A stretch of 64,000 bases of DNA from assembly GCF_000633395.1 (NCBI RefSeq), contig NZ_AYMU01000005.1:248001-312000 (forward strand), in the 5' to 3' direction. A program made the position numbers and the translations under genes. The notes under the pieces were generated by a model that worked only from the letters and a program-made list of their open reading frames with translations, was not told where the DNA came from and searched no databases. How positions within the stretch are numbered: the stretch's first letter is position 1; every line of letters begins with the position of its first letter. Below are positions 56,846-64,000 of this stretch, piece after piece. The stretch comes from Pseudomonas sp. PH1b. Its GTDB lineage: Bacteria > Pseudomonadota > Gammaproteobacteria > Pseudomonadales > Pseudomonadaceae.

Positions 56846-57337
56846 TCAGGCCCGGGAAGTCTTGGCCTTGGCCGTTGCCGGGCGGTTGCCGGGCGGTGGC
56901 TGTTCCCCGGCGCTTTCCAGGGGCGGGTCGAAGGCCACGAACAGCTGGTCGACGGTGATGCTGGCCAGGTCCAGGCGCATGTTGCTTTCCAGCAGGCTGA
57001 ACAGGCGGGTGAACACCTCGAACACCTTGCAGTGGTCTTCCATGCCGGAAAACGGGTTGTCGATCTTTTCCGCGATCAGCGAGCTTTCCTGCACCGCATC
57101 GTAGACGTCGCGCAGGGTGATCTCGCTGGCCGGGCGGGCCAGGGTCAGGCCGCCCCTGGGGCCGCGCCAGGAGGTCAGGATGTTGGCCTTGACCATCTGC
57201 GACACCAGGTTGCGGACCCGCGTCGGGTGGGTCTTGACCCACTTGGCGATGGTCTCGGTGCGCAGCTTCTGCGGCGCGTTGGCGGCGACGAAGGAGAGGA
57301 TGTAGGAGGCGGTGATCAGGCGGGTCGACTGGCTCAT
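56846..57337 (-). CDS. Rrf2-family transcriptional regulator
   Basis: The 163-residue protein has an Rrf2 winged helix (RTETIAKWVKTHPTRVRNLV, ILTSWRGPRGGLTLARPASE with the RGGxxLA wing). The single cysteine (MEDHCKVFEVFTRLF) rules out the three-Cys [Fe-S] IscR type. It is divergent from the peptide ABC transporter; the perfect palindrome at 57429-57451 is the obvious candidate operator. A long upstream frame extension is rejected because the domain begins at ATG 57337. Confidence 0.87.
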   Translation of the reverse strand: MSQSTRLITASYILSFVAANAPQKLRTETIAKWVKTHPTRVRNLVSQMVKANILTSWRGPRGGLTLARPASEITLRDVYDAVQESSLIAEKIDNPFSGMEDHCKVFEVFTRLFSLLESNMRLDLASITVDQLFVAFDPPLESAGEQPPPGNRPATAKAKTSRA

Positions 57338-57428
57338 GAGTGTCCGTAAGTCCCTTTGAAAAAACGAGTATGACAGCCTTGGACAAGCGTGTTCAGCAGC
57401 AGAATTTTTCCGTTGTGCCGAGGTTAAT

Positions 57429-57451
57429 GTATTTGTTACGGTAACAAATAC
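57429..57451. promoter_or_regulatory. Perfect 10-3-10 palindrome between Rrf2 and ABC transporter genes
   Basis: GTATTTGTTA CGG TAACAAATAC lies 92 bp before the Rrf2 start and 60 bp before the binding-protein start. The size and symmetry fit a dimeric winged-helix regulator, so it is a likely Rrf2-family operator controlling both directions. Binding is inferred. Confidence 0.7.
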
Positions 57452-57510
57452 AAATAACAACAGCAGCATCCAGTCGAAACATTTTCTCTGCTTTGATCAG
57501 GGGCAATGCC

Positions 57511-59112
57511 ATGAGCGATAACAACAACAAGATTCCTCAAGCGATCCATGAAGTATGCCTGCCGCGCCGGGACTTCCTCAGATACAGCGCCAGTGCCGTG
57601 GCGGTAGCGGGGGCCCTGGCCCTCGGCCTGCCGCTCGGTGCCCGGGCCGCAGAACCGCAGCCCAAGGCTGGCGGCGTGCTGCGCCTGGGCCTGGCGGGGG
57701 GCAGCACCACCGATTCCCTGGACCCTGGCTCCTGGAGCGACACCTTCACCTTTGTCGGCTTCTCGGCGGTGTACAACACCCTGAGCGAGATTGCCGTGGA
57801 CGGCACGGCGATCCCCGAGCTGGCGCAGCAGTGGGAGTCGAGTGCCGATGCGCGGACCTGGACCTTCACGCTGCGTCCCGGGGTGACCTTCCACAACGGC
57901 AAGTCGCTGACCGCCGAGGACGTGGTGGCGTCGATCCAGCACCACCTGGGCGAGCAGTCCACCTCGGCGGCCAAGACCGTGCTCGGCGATGTGGCCAAGG
58001 TCAGCGCCCAAGGCAGCGACACGGTGCTGTTCGAGCTGCATTCGGGCAACGCCGACTTCGCCTATGTGGTGGCCGACTATCACCTGGTGATCATGCCGGC
58101 CAAGGATGGGCTCGCCGACTGGCGTTCCGGGGTGGGCACCGGTGGCTACCGCCTGAGCTCCTTCGAACCCGGGGTGCGCATGCAGCTCGAGCGCAGCCCC
58201 GACTACTGGAAAGCCGGGCGGGCGCATTTCGCCGCTGCCGAGCTGCTGGCCATCAGCGACGGCACGGCCCGTGTCAACGCTCTGGTCACCGGGCAGGTGG
58301 ATGTGATCAACAAGGTCGACCTGAAGACCGTGGGCCTGCTCAAGCGCAACCCCAAGCTGGTGATCGAGGAAACCAAGGGCGCCCAGCACTACACCTTCCC
58401 GATGCTCTGCGACAGCCAGCCGTTCCAGAACAACGACATCCGCCTGGCGATGAAGTACGCGATCGATCGCGAAGCGCTGCTGGCCGCGGTGCTGCATGGC
58501 TACGGCCTGGTGGGCAACGACCACCCGATCCAGCCCGGTAGCCGCTTCATCAACAGTGCCCTGGAGCAGCGCGGCTACGACCCGGACAAGGCGCGCTTCC
58601 ACTTGCGCCAGGCCGGAGTCGACTCGCTCAAGGTGCGCCTGCAGGCCTCCGATGCCGCCTACACCGGCGCGGTGGACGCTTCGGTGCTGTTCAAGGAGCA
58701 GGCGCGCCAGGCCGGGATCGACATCGAAGTGGTGCGCGAACCGGCCGACGGCTTCTTCTCCAACGTGTGGATGAAGCAGCCCTTCACCACCTCCTTCTGG
58801 TACAGCAGCCTGACCGCCGACCGCATGTTCAGCATCGGTTATGCCAAGGGCGCGGCGTGGAACGAAACCCGCTGGGACAACCCGCGCTTCAACCAGTTGC
58901 TCAACGCGGCCCGGGGCGAGATGAACGACCCGTTGCGGCGCGAGATGTACAACGAAATGCAGGGCCTGTGCCGCGATGATGGCGGCGCCATCGTGCCGTT
59001 GTTCGCCAGCTCCGTGGCGGCCCGCTCGAACCGGGTGAGCCATGGCGGCGTCACTGCGCCCTATGGCGAACTCGACGGCCTGCGGCTGATCGAGCGCTGG
59101 TGGCAGGCCTGA
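57511..59112 (+). CDS. Peptide/nickel-type ABC transporter substrate-binding protein
   Basis: The 533-residue periplasmic protein (SBP_bac_5) has a twin-arginine-type signal (LPRRDFLRYSASAVAVAGAL), suggesting folded export. Family landmarks are LAQQWESSADARTWTFTLRP, VTFHNGKSLTAEDVVASIQH, GTGGYRLSSFEPG and AIDREALLAAVLHGYGLVGN. ATG 57511 has CAGGGGC upstream. It is divergent from the Rrf2 gene and followed by two permease genes and a double ATPase gene, a complete importer. Substrate could be a peptide, opine or metal complex. Confidence 0.88.
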   Translation: MSDNNNKIPQAIHEVCLPRRDFLRYSASAVAVAGALALGLPLGARAAEPQPKAGGVLRLGLAGGSTTDSLDPGSWSDTFTFVGFSAVYNTLSEIAVDGTAIPELAQQWESSADARTWTFTLRPGVTFHNGKSLTAEDVVASIQHHLGEQSTSAAKTVLGDVAKVSAQGSDTVLFELHSGNADFAYVVADYHLVIMPAKDGLADWRSGVGTGGYRLSSFEPGVRMQLERSPDYWKAGRAHFAAAELLAISDGTARVNALVTGQVDVINKVDLKTVGLLKRNPKLVIEETKGAQHYTFPMLCDSQPFQNNDIRLAMKYAIDREALLAAVLHGYGLVGNDHPIQPGSRFINSALEQRGYDPDKARFHLRQAGVDSLKVRLQASDAAYTGAVDASVLFKEQARQAGIDIEVVREPADGFFSNVWMKQPFTTSFWYSSLTADRMFSIGYAKGAAWNETRWDNPRFNQLLNAARGEMNDPLRREMYNEMQGLCRDDGGAIVPLFASSVAARSNRVSHGGVTAPYGELDGLRLIERWWQA

Positions 59113-59212
59113 GTCGGCGGTCACCGGGGAGGGCGCTGGCGCCGCCCCCGGTGGCCACCTGCAGATCCCGGGAGTGGCCTTGGCCAGCCCTGTGCATTCG
59201 AGGAATGAGTCG

Positions 59213-60172
59213 GTGAAAAGACTTGGCAATCTGCTGCTGCAGCGCCTGGCCCTGGGCCTGTTTTCGCTGTTCGCGGTGTCGGTGATCATCTTTCTTGCGG
59301 TCAGCCTGCTGCCCGGGGACATCGCCCAGGCCATGCTCGGCCAGGCGGCGACCCCGGAAACCGTGGCCGCCTTTCGCGCCCAGCTGGGGCTGGACCAGGC
59401 GCCGCTGGCGCGTTTCGGCCATTGGCTGTGGCAGCTGCTGCACGGCGACCTGGGGCTGTCCCTGGCCAACCAGCGGCCGATCACCGAACTGGTGGCGGCG
59501 CGCCTGGGCAACACCTTCAGCCTGGCGGCGCTGGCGGCGCTGGTCTCGGTGCCCCTGGCCCTGGCCCTGGGCATGCTGGCGGCGCTGTACCGCAACGGCT
59601 GGTTCGACCGGCTGCTCAATACCCTGGCCTTGAGCGCGGTGTCGTTTCCGGAGTTCTTTGTCGCCTACATCCTGATCCTGGTGTTCTCGGTCAAGCTCGG
59701 CTGGCTGCCGAGCCTGTCCGACCTGCCGCCGGACGCTTCCCTGGGCACGATACTGCAACGCTCGCTGCTGCCGGTGGCGACCCTGAGCCTGGTGGTGATC
59801 GCGCAGATGATGCGCATGACCCGCGCCGCGCTGATCAACCTGCTGGCCAGCCCCTACATCGAGATGGCCCGGCTCAAGGGCCTGCGTCCGTCGCGGATCA
59901 TCCTGCGCCATGCCTTGCCCAACGCCCTGGCGCCGATCGTCAACGTGGTGGCGCTGAACCTGGCCTACCTGGTGGTGGGGGTGGTGGTGGTCGAGGTGGT
60001 GTTCGTCTACCCGGGGCTCGGCCAGTTGCTGGTGGACTCGGTGGCCAAGCGCGACATCCCGGTGGTCCAGGCCTGCAGCCTGATCTTCGCCGCCACCTAC
60101 ATCCTGCTCAATACCAGTGCCGATGTGCTGTCGATCGCCAGCAACCCGCGCCTGATGCATCCCAAGGGGTAG
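59213..60172 (+). CDS. ABC transporter permease (DppB-like)
   Basis: The protein has about 319 residues with six transmembrane helices and the DppB fold: N-terminal membrane anchor (LALGLFSLFAVSVIIFLAVS), then the conserved loop EMARLKGLRPSRIILRHALP, which contacts the ATPase, and VGVVVVEVVFVYPGLGQLLV. GTG 59213 has GAGGA at eight bases; an earlier GTG (59174) lacks spacing. It is followed by DppC-like permease with a 3-bp gap. Confidence 0.88.
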   Translation: MKRLGNLLLQRLALGLFSLFAVSVIIFLAVSLLPGDIAQAMLGQAATPETVAAFRAQLGLDQAPLARFGHWLWQLLHGDLGLSLANQRPITELVAARLGNTFSLAALAALVSVPLALALGMLAALYRNGWFDRLLNTLALSAVSFPEFFVAYILILVFSVKLGWLPSLSDLPPDASLGTILQRSLLPVATLSLVVIAQMMRMTRAALINLLASPYIEMARLKGLRPSRIILRHALPNALAPIVNVVALNLAYLVVGVVVVEVVFVYPGLGQLLVDSVAKRDIPVVQACSLIFAATYILLNTSADVLSIASNPRLMHPKG

Positions 60173-60175
60173 TCC

Positions 60176-61003
60176 ATGAGCCTGTTGAAAACCTTGCTGC
60201 GGGCGCCCCTGAGCGCGCGTTTCGGCCTGCTGGTGATTCTGCTGTACATCCTCGTGGCGCTGTTCACGCCGCTCTTGGCGCCTTATGGCGAAACCCAGGT
60301 GGTGGGCGAGGGCTTCGCGCCCTGGAGCAGCCAGTTCCTGCTGGGCACCGACAACCTGGGCCGCGACCTGTTCAGCCGCCTGGTGTACGGCGCGCGCAAC
60401 AGCCTGGGCATTGCCTTCCTGACCACCGCACTGGCGTTTCTGCTAGGCGGCCTGGGCGGCCTGGTTGCCGCCTTGCGCGGGGGCTGGGTCGACCAGGGCC
60501 TGTCGCGTCTGGTGGATATCCTGATGGCCATTCCGCAGTTGATCTTCACCTTGCTGATCCTCAGCGTGGTCGGCACCAACGCGGTTTCCCTGGTGCTGGT
60601 GATCGCGCTGCTGGACGCCACCCGAGTGTTTCGCCTGGCCCGGGCGGTGGCGATGAACATCGTGGTCCTGGATTTTGTCGAGGCCGCACGCCTGCGTGGC
60701 GAAGGGCTGTGGTGGCTGGTGACCCGCGAGGTCCTGCCCAACGCCGCGGCGCCGCTGATTGCCGAGTTCGGCCTGCGCTTCTGCTTTGTCTTTCTGTTCA
60801 TCAGCGCCTTGTCGTTCCTCGGCCTGGGCATCCAGCCGCCGACGGCCGACTGGGGCAGCATGGTGCGCGACAACGCGGTGCTGATCACCTTCGGTGACTT
60901 CAGTCCGCTGCTGCCGGCCCTGGCGGTGGCGCTGATCACCGTCAGTGTGAATTTCGTCGTCGACTGGATGCTGCACCGGTCCAGCGGCCTCAAGGAGGGC
61001 TGA
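60176..61003 (+). CDS. ABC transporter permease (DppC-like)
   Basis: The 275-residue protein has six transmembrane helices and the DppC plan: FLLGTDNLGRDLFSRLVYGA near the N-terminus, and the conserved loop EAARLRGEGLWWLVTREVLP contacting the ATPase. C-terminal FLGLGIQPPTADWGSMVRDN is characteristic. Starts three bases after the DppB-like gene and ends three bases before the ATPase gene, so all are cotranscribed. Confidence 0.9.
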   Translation: MSLLKTLLRAPLSARFGLLVILLYILVALFTPLLAPYGETQVVGEGFAPWSSQFLLGTDNLGRDLFSRLVYGARNSLGIAFLTTALAFLLGGLGGLVAALRGGWVDQGLSRLVDILMAIPQLIFTLLILSVVGTNAVSLVLVIALLDATRVFRLARAVAMNIVVLDFVEAARLRGEGLWWLVTREVLPNAAAPLIAEFGLRFCFVFLFISALSFLGLGIQPPTADWGSMVRDNAVLITFGDFSPLLPALAVALITVSVNFVVDWMLHRSSGLKEG

Positions 61004-61005
61004 AC

Positions 61006-62649
61006 ATGGCCGAATCCCAAGCCAATCCGTTGCTGGAAATCCGCGGCCTGCGCATCGACGGCCATTACCAGGAGGCCTGGCATCCCCTGATCAAGGGCCT
61101 GGACCTGACCCTGCAACGCGGCGAAGTGCTGGGGCTGATCGGCGAGTCCGGCGCCGGCAAGTCGACCCTGGGCCTGGCGGCCATGGGCTATGTGCGTGAT
61201 GGTTGCCGGTTCAGCGGCGGTTCGGTGCGCTTCGACGGCATCGAGCTGCTGCAGGCCCCCGAGGAAACCCTGCGCCGCCTGCGCGGCCTGCGCATCGCCT
61301 ATGTCGCGCAAAGCGCCGCGGCTTCGTTCAACCCGGCCCAGCGGCTGATCGACCAGCACGTGGAAAGCGCGGTAGTCAACGGCGGGATCGAGCGCGCCCG
61401 GGCCGAAGCCGAGGCGGTGGAGCTGTACCGGTTGCTGCGCCTGCCGGACCCGGAACAGATCGGTCAGCGGTATCCGCACCAGGTCTCCGGCGGCCAGTTG
61501 CAACGGGTGATGACCGCCATGGCCATGGCCTGCCACCCGGACCTGATCATCTTCGACGAGCCGACCACCGCCCTTGACGTCACCACCCAGATCGAAGTGC
61601 TGGCGGCGATCCGCGACGGCGTCAGGACCTACGGCAGCGCCGCGCTGTACATCAGCCACGACCTGGCGGTGGTGGCGCAGATGGCCGACCGGATCATGGT
61701 CCTGCGCCATGGCCAGTTGGTGGAGCAGGCCCAGACCCGGCGCATGCTCAGTGATCCGCAGCAGGACTACACCAAGTCGCTGTGGGCAGTGCGCAGTTTC
61801 AGCACCGAGCCCAAGCCGCAACCGGCGGGTGAGCGCCCGTTGCTGGAGTTGCGCAAGGTCTGCGCTGCCTATGGCCGGCAACCGGTGCTGCAGGATGTCT
61901 CGCTGAGCCTGTACCCGGGCCAGACCCTGGCGGTGATCGGTGAGTCCGGCAGCGGCAAGAGCACCACCGCCCGGGTCATCAGCGGCCTGCTGCCCCCCGG
62001 GTCCGGGCAATTGCTGTACGACGGCCAGGCCTTGCCCCTGGATTACCGCCAGCGCAGCAAGGAGCAACTGCGGCGGATCCAGATGATCTACCAGATCCCC
62101 GACACCGCCCTCAATCCGCGCCAGCGCATCGTCGACATCCTCGGCCGGCCCCTGAGTTTCTACCTGGGGCTCAAGGGGGCCGCACTGCGGGCCCGGGTCG
62201 GCGAGCTGTTGGAGATGATCGAGCTGGACCCGGCGACCTACATGGAGCGTCAGCCCCGGGAGCTGTCCGGCGGCCAGAAACAGCGGATCTGCATCGCCCG
62301 GGCCCTGGCGGCCGAGCCGCAGTTGATCATCTGCGACGAAGTGACCTCGGCCCTCGACCAGTTGGTGGCCGAGGGCGTGCTCAAGCTGCTGGACCGGATC
62401 CAGCGGCAGCTGGGGGTGGCCTACCTGTTCATCACCCACGATGTGGCCACCGTGCGTGCCATTGCCGACCAGGTGCTGGTGATGCAGCGCGGGCGAGTGA
62501 TGGACCAGGGCAGCCGCCAGCGCATTTTCACCCCGCCTTACCAGGACTACACCGGGCTGCTGTTTTCATCCGAGCCGCAGATGGACCCCGACTGGCTCGA
62601 CCAGTTGTTGGCCCGTCGCGCCGCATCTTCCACCTTGCACGCTGTTTGA
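61006..62649 (+). CDS. ABC transporter ATPase, fused DppD-DppF-type
   Basis: The 547-residue protein has two nucleotide-binding domains in one chain. First: [20 protein letters not shown] (Walker A), [20 protein letters not shown] (signature), [12 protein letters not shown] (Walker B). Second: [52 protein letters not shown] (Val replaces the usual Pro). It energises the DppBC-like permeases. ATG 61006 abuts the upstream gene. Confidence 0.92.
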   Translation: MAESQANPLLEIRGLRIDGHYQEAWHPLIKGLDLTLQRGEVLGLIGESGAGKSTLGLAAMGYVRDGCRFSGGSVRFDGIELLQAPEETLRRLRGLRIAYVAQSAAASFNPAQRLIDQHVESAVVNGGIERARAEAEAVELYRLLRLPDPEQIGQRYPHQVSGGQLQRVMTAMAMACHPDLIIFDEPTTALDVTTQIEVLAAIRDGVRTYGSAALYISHDLAVVAQMADRIMVLRHGQLVEQAQTRRMLSDPQQDYTKSLWAVRSFSTEPKPQPAGERPLLELRKVCAAYGRQPVLQDVSLSLYPGQTLAVIGESGSGKSTTARVISGLLPPGSGQLLYDGQALPLDYRQRSKEQLRRIQMIYQIPDTALNPRQRIVDILGRPLSFYLGLKGAALRARVGELLEMIELDPATYMERQPRELSGGQKQRICIARALAAEPQLIICDEVTSALDQLVAEGVLKLLDRIQRQLGVAYLFITHDVATVRAIADQVLVMQRGRVMDQGSRQRIFTPPYQDYTGLLFSSEPQMDPDWLDQLLARRAASSTLHAV

Positions 62650-62658
62650 GGAATGTTC

Positions 62659-63363
62659 ATGAAAGTGTTGATCGTCCACGCTCACCCCGAGCCGCAATCC
62701 TTTACCGCCGCCTTGCGCGACCAGGCGGTCGCCACCCTGGAGGCTCAGGGGCACCAGGTGCAGGTCAGCGACCTGTATGCGATGAACTGGAACCCGGTGG
62801 CCAGCGCCGAAGACTTTGCCGCCCGGGCCAACCCGGACTACCTGGTGTATGCCCTGGAACAGCGCCTGGGAGTAAAGAGCGCAAGCATTGCCACGGACAT
62901 CCAGGCCGAACTGGACAAACTGCTGTGGGCTGACCTGCTGATCCTCAATTTCCCGGTGTTCTGGTTCTCGGTGCCGGCCATGCTCAAGGGCTGGATCGAC
63001 CGGGTGCTGGTGTCCGGGGTCTGCTATGGCGGCAAGCGCTTCTATGACCAGGGCGGCCTGGCGGGCAAGAAGGCCCTGGTGACCCTGACCCTGGGTGGGC
63101 GCGAGCACATGTTTGGCGAGGGGGCGATCCATGGACCGCTGGAGGACATGCTGCGCCCGTTGCTGCGGGGCACTTTGGCCTATGTTGGCTGTGACGTGCT
63201 GGAGCCTTTTGTCGCCTGGCACGTGCCCTACATTAGCCAGGAAGCCCGCCAGGCATTCCTGCACAGCTACCAGCGGCGCCTGGAGCAACTGACTGACGAG
63301 CAGCCCCTGGTGTTTCCACGGCTGGAGCAGTTCGACGACGCCCTGTACCCGCTACCGGCCTGA
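62659..63363 (+). CDS. Flavodoxin-like NAD(P)H:quinone oxidoreductase
   Basis: The 234-residue protein has the NQO1/MdaB flavodoxin-like fold: VLIVHAHPEPQSFTAALRDQ (FMN phosphate loop), LILNFPVFWFSVPAMLKGWI and DRVLVSGVCYGGKRFYDQGG. GAGGA lies six bases before ATG 62659; the earlier in-frame ATG 62653 is too close. It is the last gene of the Rrf2-linked operon and may handle quinones or a reduced form of the imported substrate. The REP array starts 40 bp later. Confidence 0.88.
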   Translation: MKVLIVHAHPEPQSFTAALRDQAVATLEAQGHQVQVSDLYAMNWNPVASAEDFAARANPDYLVYALEQRLGVKSASIATDIQAELDKLLWADLLILNFPVFWFSVPAMLKGWIDRVLVSGVCYGGKRFYDQGGLAGKKALVTLTLGGREHMFGEGAIHGPLEDMLRPLLRGTLAYVGCDVLEPFVAWHVPYISQEARQAFLHSYQRRLEQLTDEQPLVFPRLEQFDDALYPLPA

Positions 63364-64000
63364 ACCGTCCAGGCGGCGCAAGCTGTGCGTCGCCCTTACC
63401 GACGCCTTCGCTGGCAAGCCAGCTCCTACGGGTCAGCCCCGGCGATGCGGAATCCTGTAGGAGCCGGCTTACCGGCGAATAGGCCCTCAAGCCGAGCATC
63501 GCCCTTACCGACGCCTTCGCTGGCAAGCCAGCTCCTACGGGCCAGTCCTCGGAAAGGCGGAACCTTGTAGGAGCCGGCTTGCCGGCGAAGAGGCCCTCAA
63601 GCCATGCATCGCCCCTACCGACGCCTTCGCTGGCAAGCCAGCTCCTACGGGCCAGCCCCCGGCGATGCGGAACCCTGTAGGAGCCGGCTTGCCGGCGAAG
63701 AGGCCCTCAAGCCATGCATCGCCCATGCCGACGCCTTCGCTGGCAAGCCAGCTCCTACGGGCCAGCCCCGGCGATGCGGAATCCTGTAGGAGCCGGCTTG
63801 CCGGCGAAGAGGCCCTCAAGCCATGCATCGCCCATGCCGACGCCTTCGCTGGCAGCCAGCTCCTACGGGCCAGCCCCCGGCGATGCGGAACCCTGTAGGA
63901 GCCGGCTTGCCGGCGAAGAGGCCCTTGAGTCATGCATTGCCCATGCTGACGCCTTCGCTGGCAAGCCAGCTCCTACGGTGATGGGGGGCGGTTGAGGGGG
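63364..64000. repeat. REP array, five and a half units to the window edge
   Basis: GTAGGAGCCGGCTTGCCGGCG (one copy with TTACCGG) recurs at about 63457, 63567, 63677, 63785 and 63894 with a 109-110-bp period. Each is followed by TTCGCTGGCAAGCCAGCTCC near 63408, 63516, 63624, 63733, 63842 and 63953 (the 63842 copy lacks one A). Units after the first are nearly identical, which implies recent tandem duplication. No gene is present. Confidence 0.9.

Noticed and set aside
63400..63980. CRISPR-like regular repeat array
   Set aside because: The repeats are REP palindromes with alternating orientation and near-identical spacers; no cas genes or variable spacers.

Overview
The window looks like a chromosomal segment of a fluorescent Pseudomonas (P. 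fluorescens / P. protegens / P. chlororaphis type). The reasons are high GC with strongly G/C-ending codons, several arrays of the Pseudomonas REP element (GTAGGAGCCGGCTTGCCGGCGAA and its mirror), and recognisable Pseudomonas loci: dctPQM, pfeRSA with an adjacent esterase, katG, and an aruRS...aruIH arginine-transaminase locus. No rRNA, tRNA, CRISPR array or complete insertion sequence was seen.

Layout. 1-4200: the end of an AraC-type regulator, a four-unit REP array, a TRAP transporter for C4-dicarboxylates (dctPQM) and a second REP array. 4240-10326 (minus strand): a HhH-GPD DNA glycosylase, then a ferric-enterobactin module (pfeR-pfeS-pfeA-esterase) with a possible Fur box in front of pfeA. 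10500-18300: a YheO-type regulator coupled to a PhzF-like protein, small envelope proteins, a GNAT acetyltransferase, a YecA-family protein, an ECF sigma factor, a YecR-like lipoprotein, a LysE exporter and two gene relics. 18500-24000: a more accessory-looking stretch with an exported alpha/beta hydrolase, a large SF1 helicase/DUF2726 gene broken by a frameshift in an A7 tract, a small exported protein and a PixA/AidA-family protein. 24400-34000: a PrpF-family isomerase, a small tyrosine phosphatase, an XRE regulator, an HD hydrolase, katG, a GDSL hydrolase, small hypothetical genes and a phytanoyl-CoA-dioxygenase-like enzyme.

34160-38000 is the most interesting part. A heavily base-paired leader RNA (resembling the P4/ash immunity-type leader) precedes a DUF3077 gene. 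Next to it lies an AT-rich island carrying what reads as a complete retron: a phosphoribosyltransferase-like protein, a small probable winged-helix protein, an msr-msd non-coding RNA bounded by a perfect 13-bp inverted repeat (a1/a2), and a retron-type reverse transcriptase with NAxxH, YADD and ITG motifs. The island is flanked by IS-like remnants and a 23-bp imperfect inverted repeat, and a 19-bp palindrome lies in front of its first gene.

38000-43600: an XRE-cupin regulator, an Old-Yellow-Enzyme/FAD oxidoreductase, an orphan polyamine-type solute-binding protein, a class II aldolase and a BetI-like TetR regulator, probably one catabolic locus. 43637-56746: the arginine transaminase locus, with aruR, a separate periplasmic sensor protein, hybrid kinase aruS, an amino-acid permease, acyl-CoA genes (hydratase, dehydrogenase, ADP-forming acyl-CoA synthetase), aruI and aruH. 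56846-63363: an Rrf2-type regulator divergent from a peptide/nickel-type ABC transporter (binding protein, two permeases, fused double ATPase) and a flavodoxin-like quinone reductase, with a perfect 10-3-10 palindrome in the shared promoter region. The window ends in a five-unit REP array.
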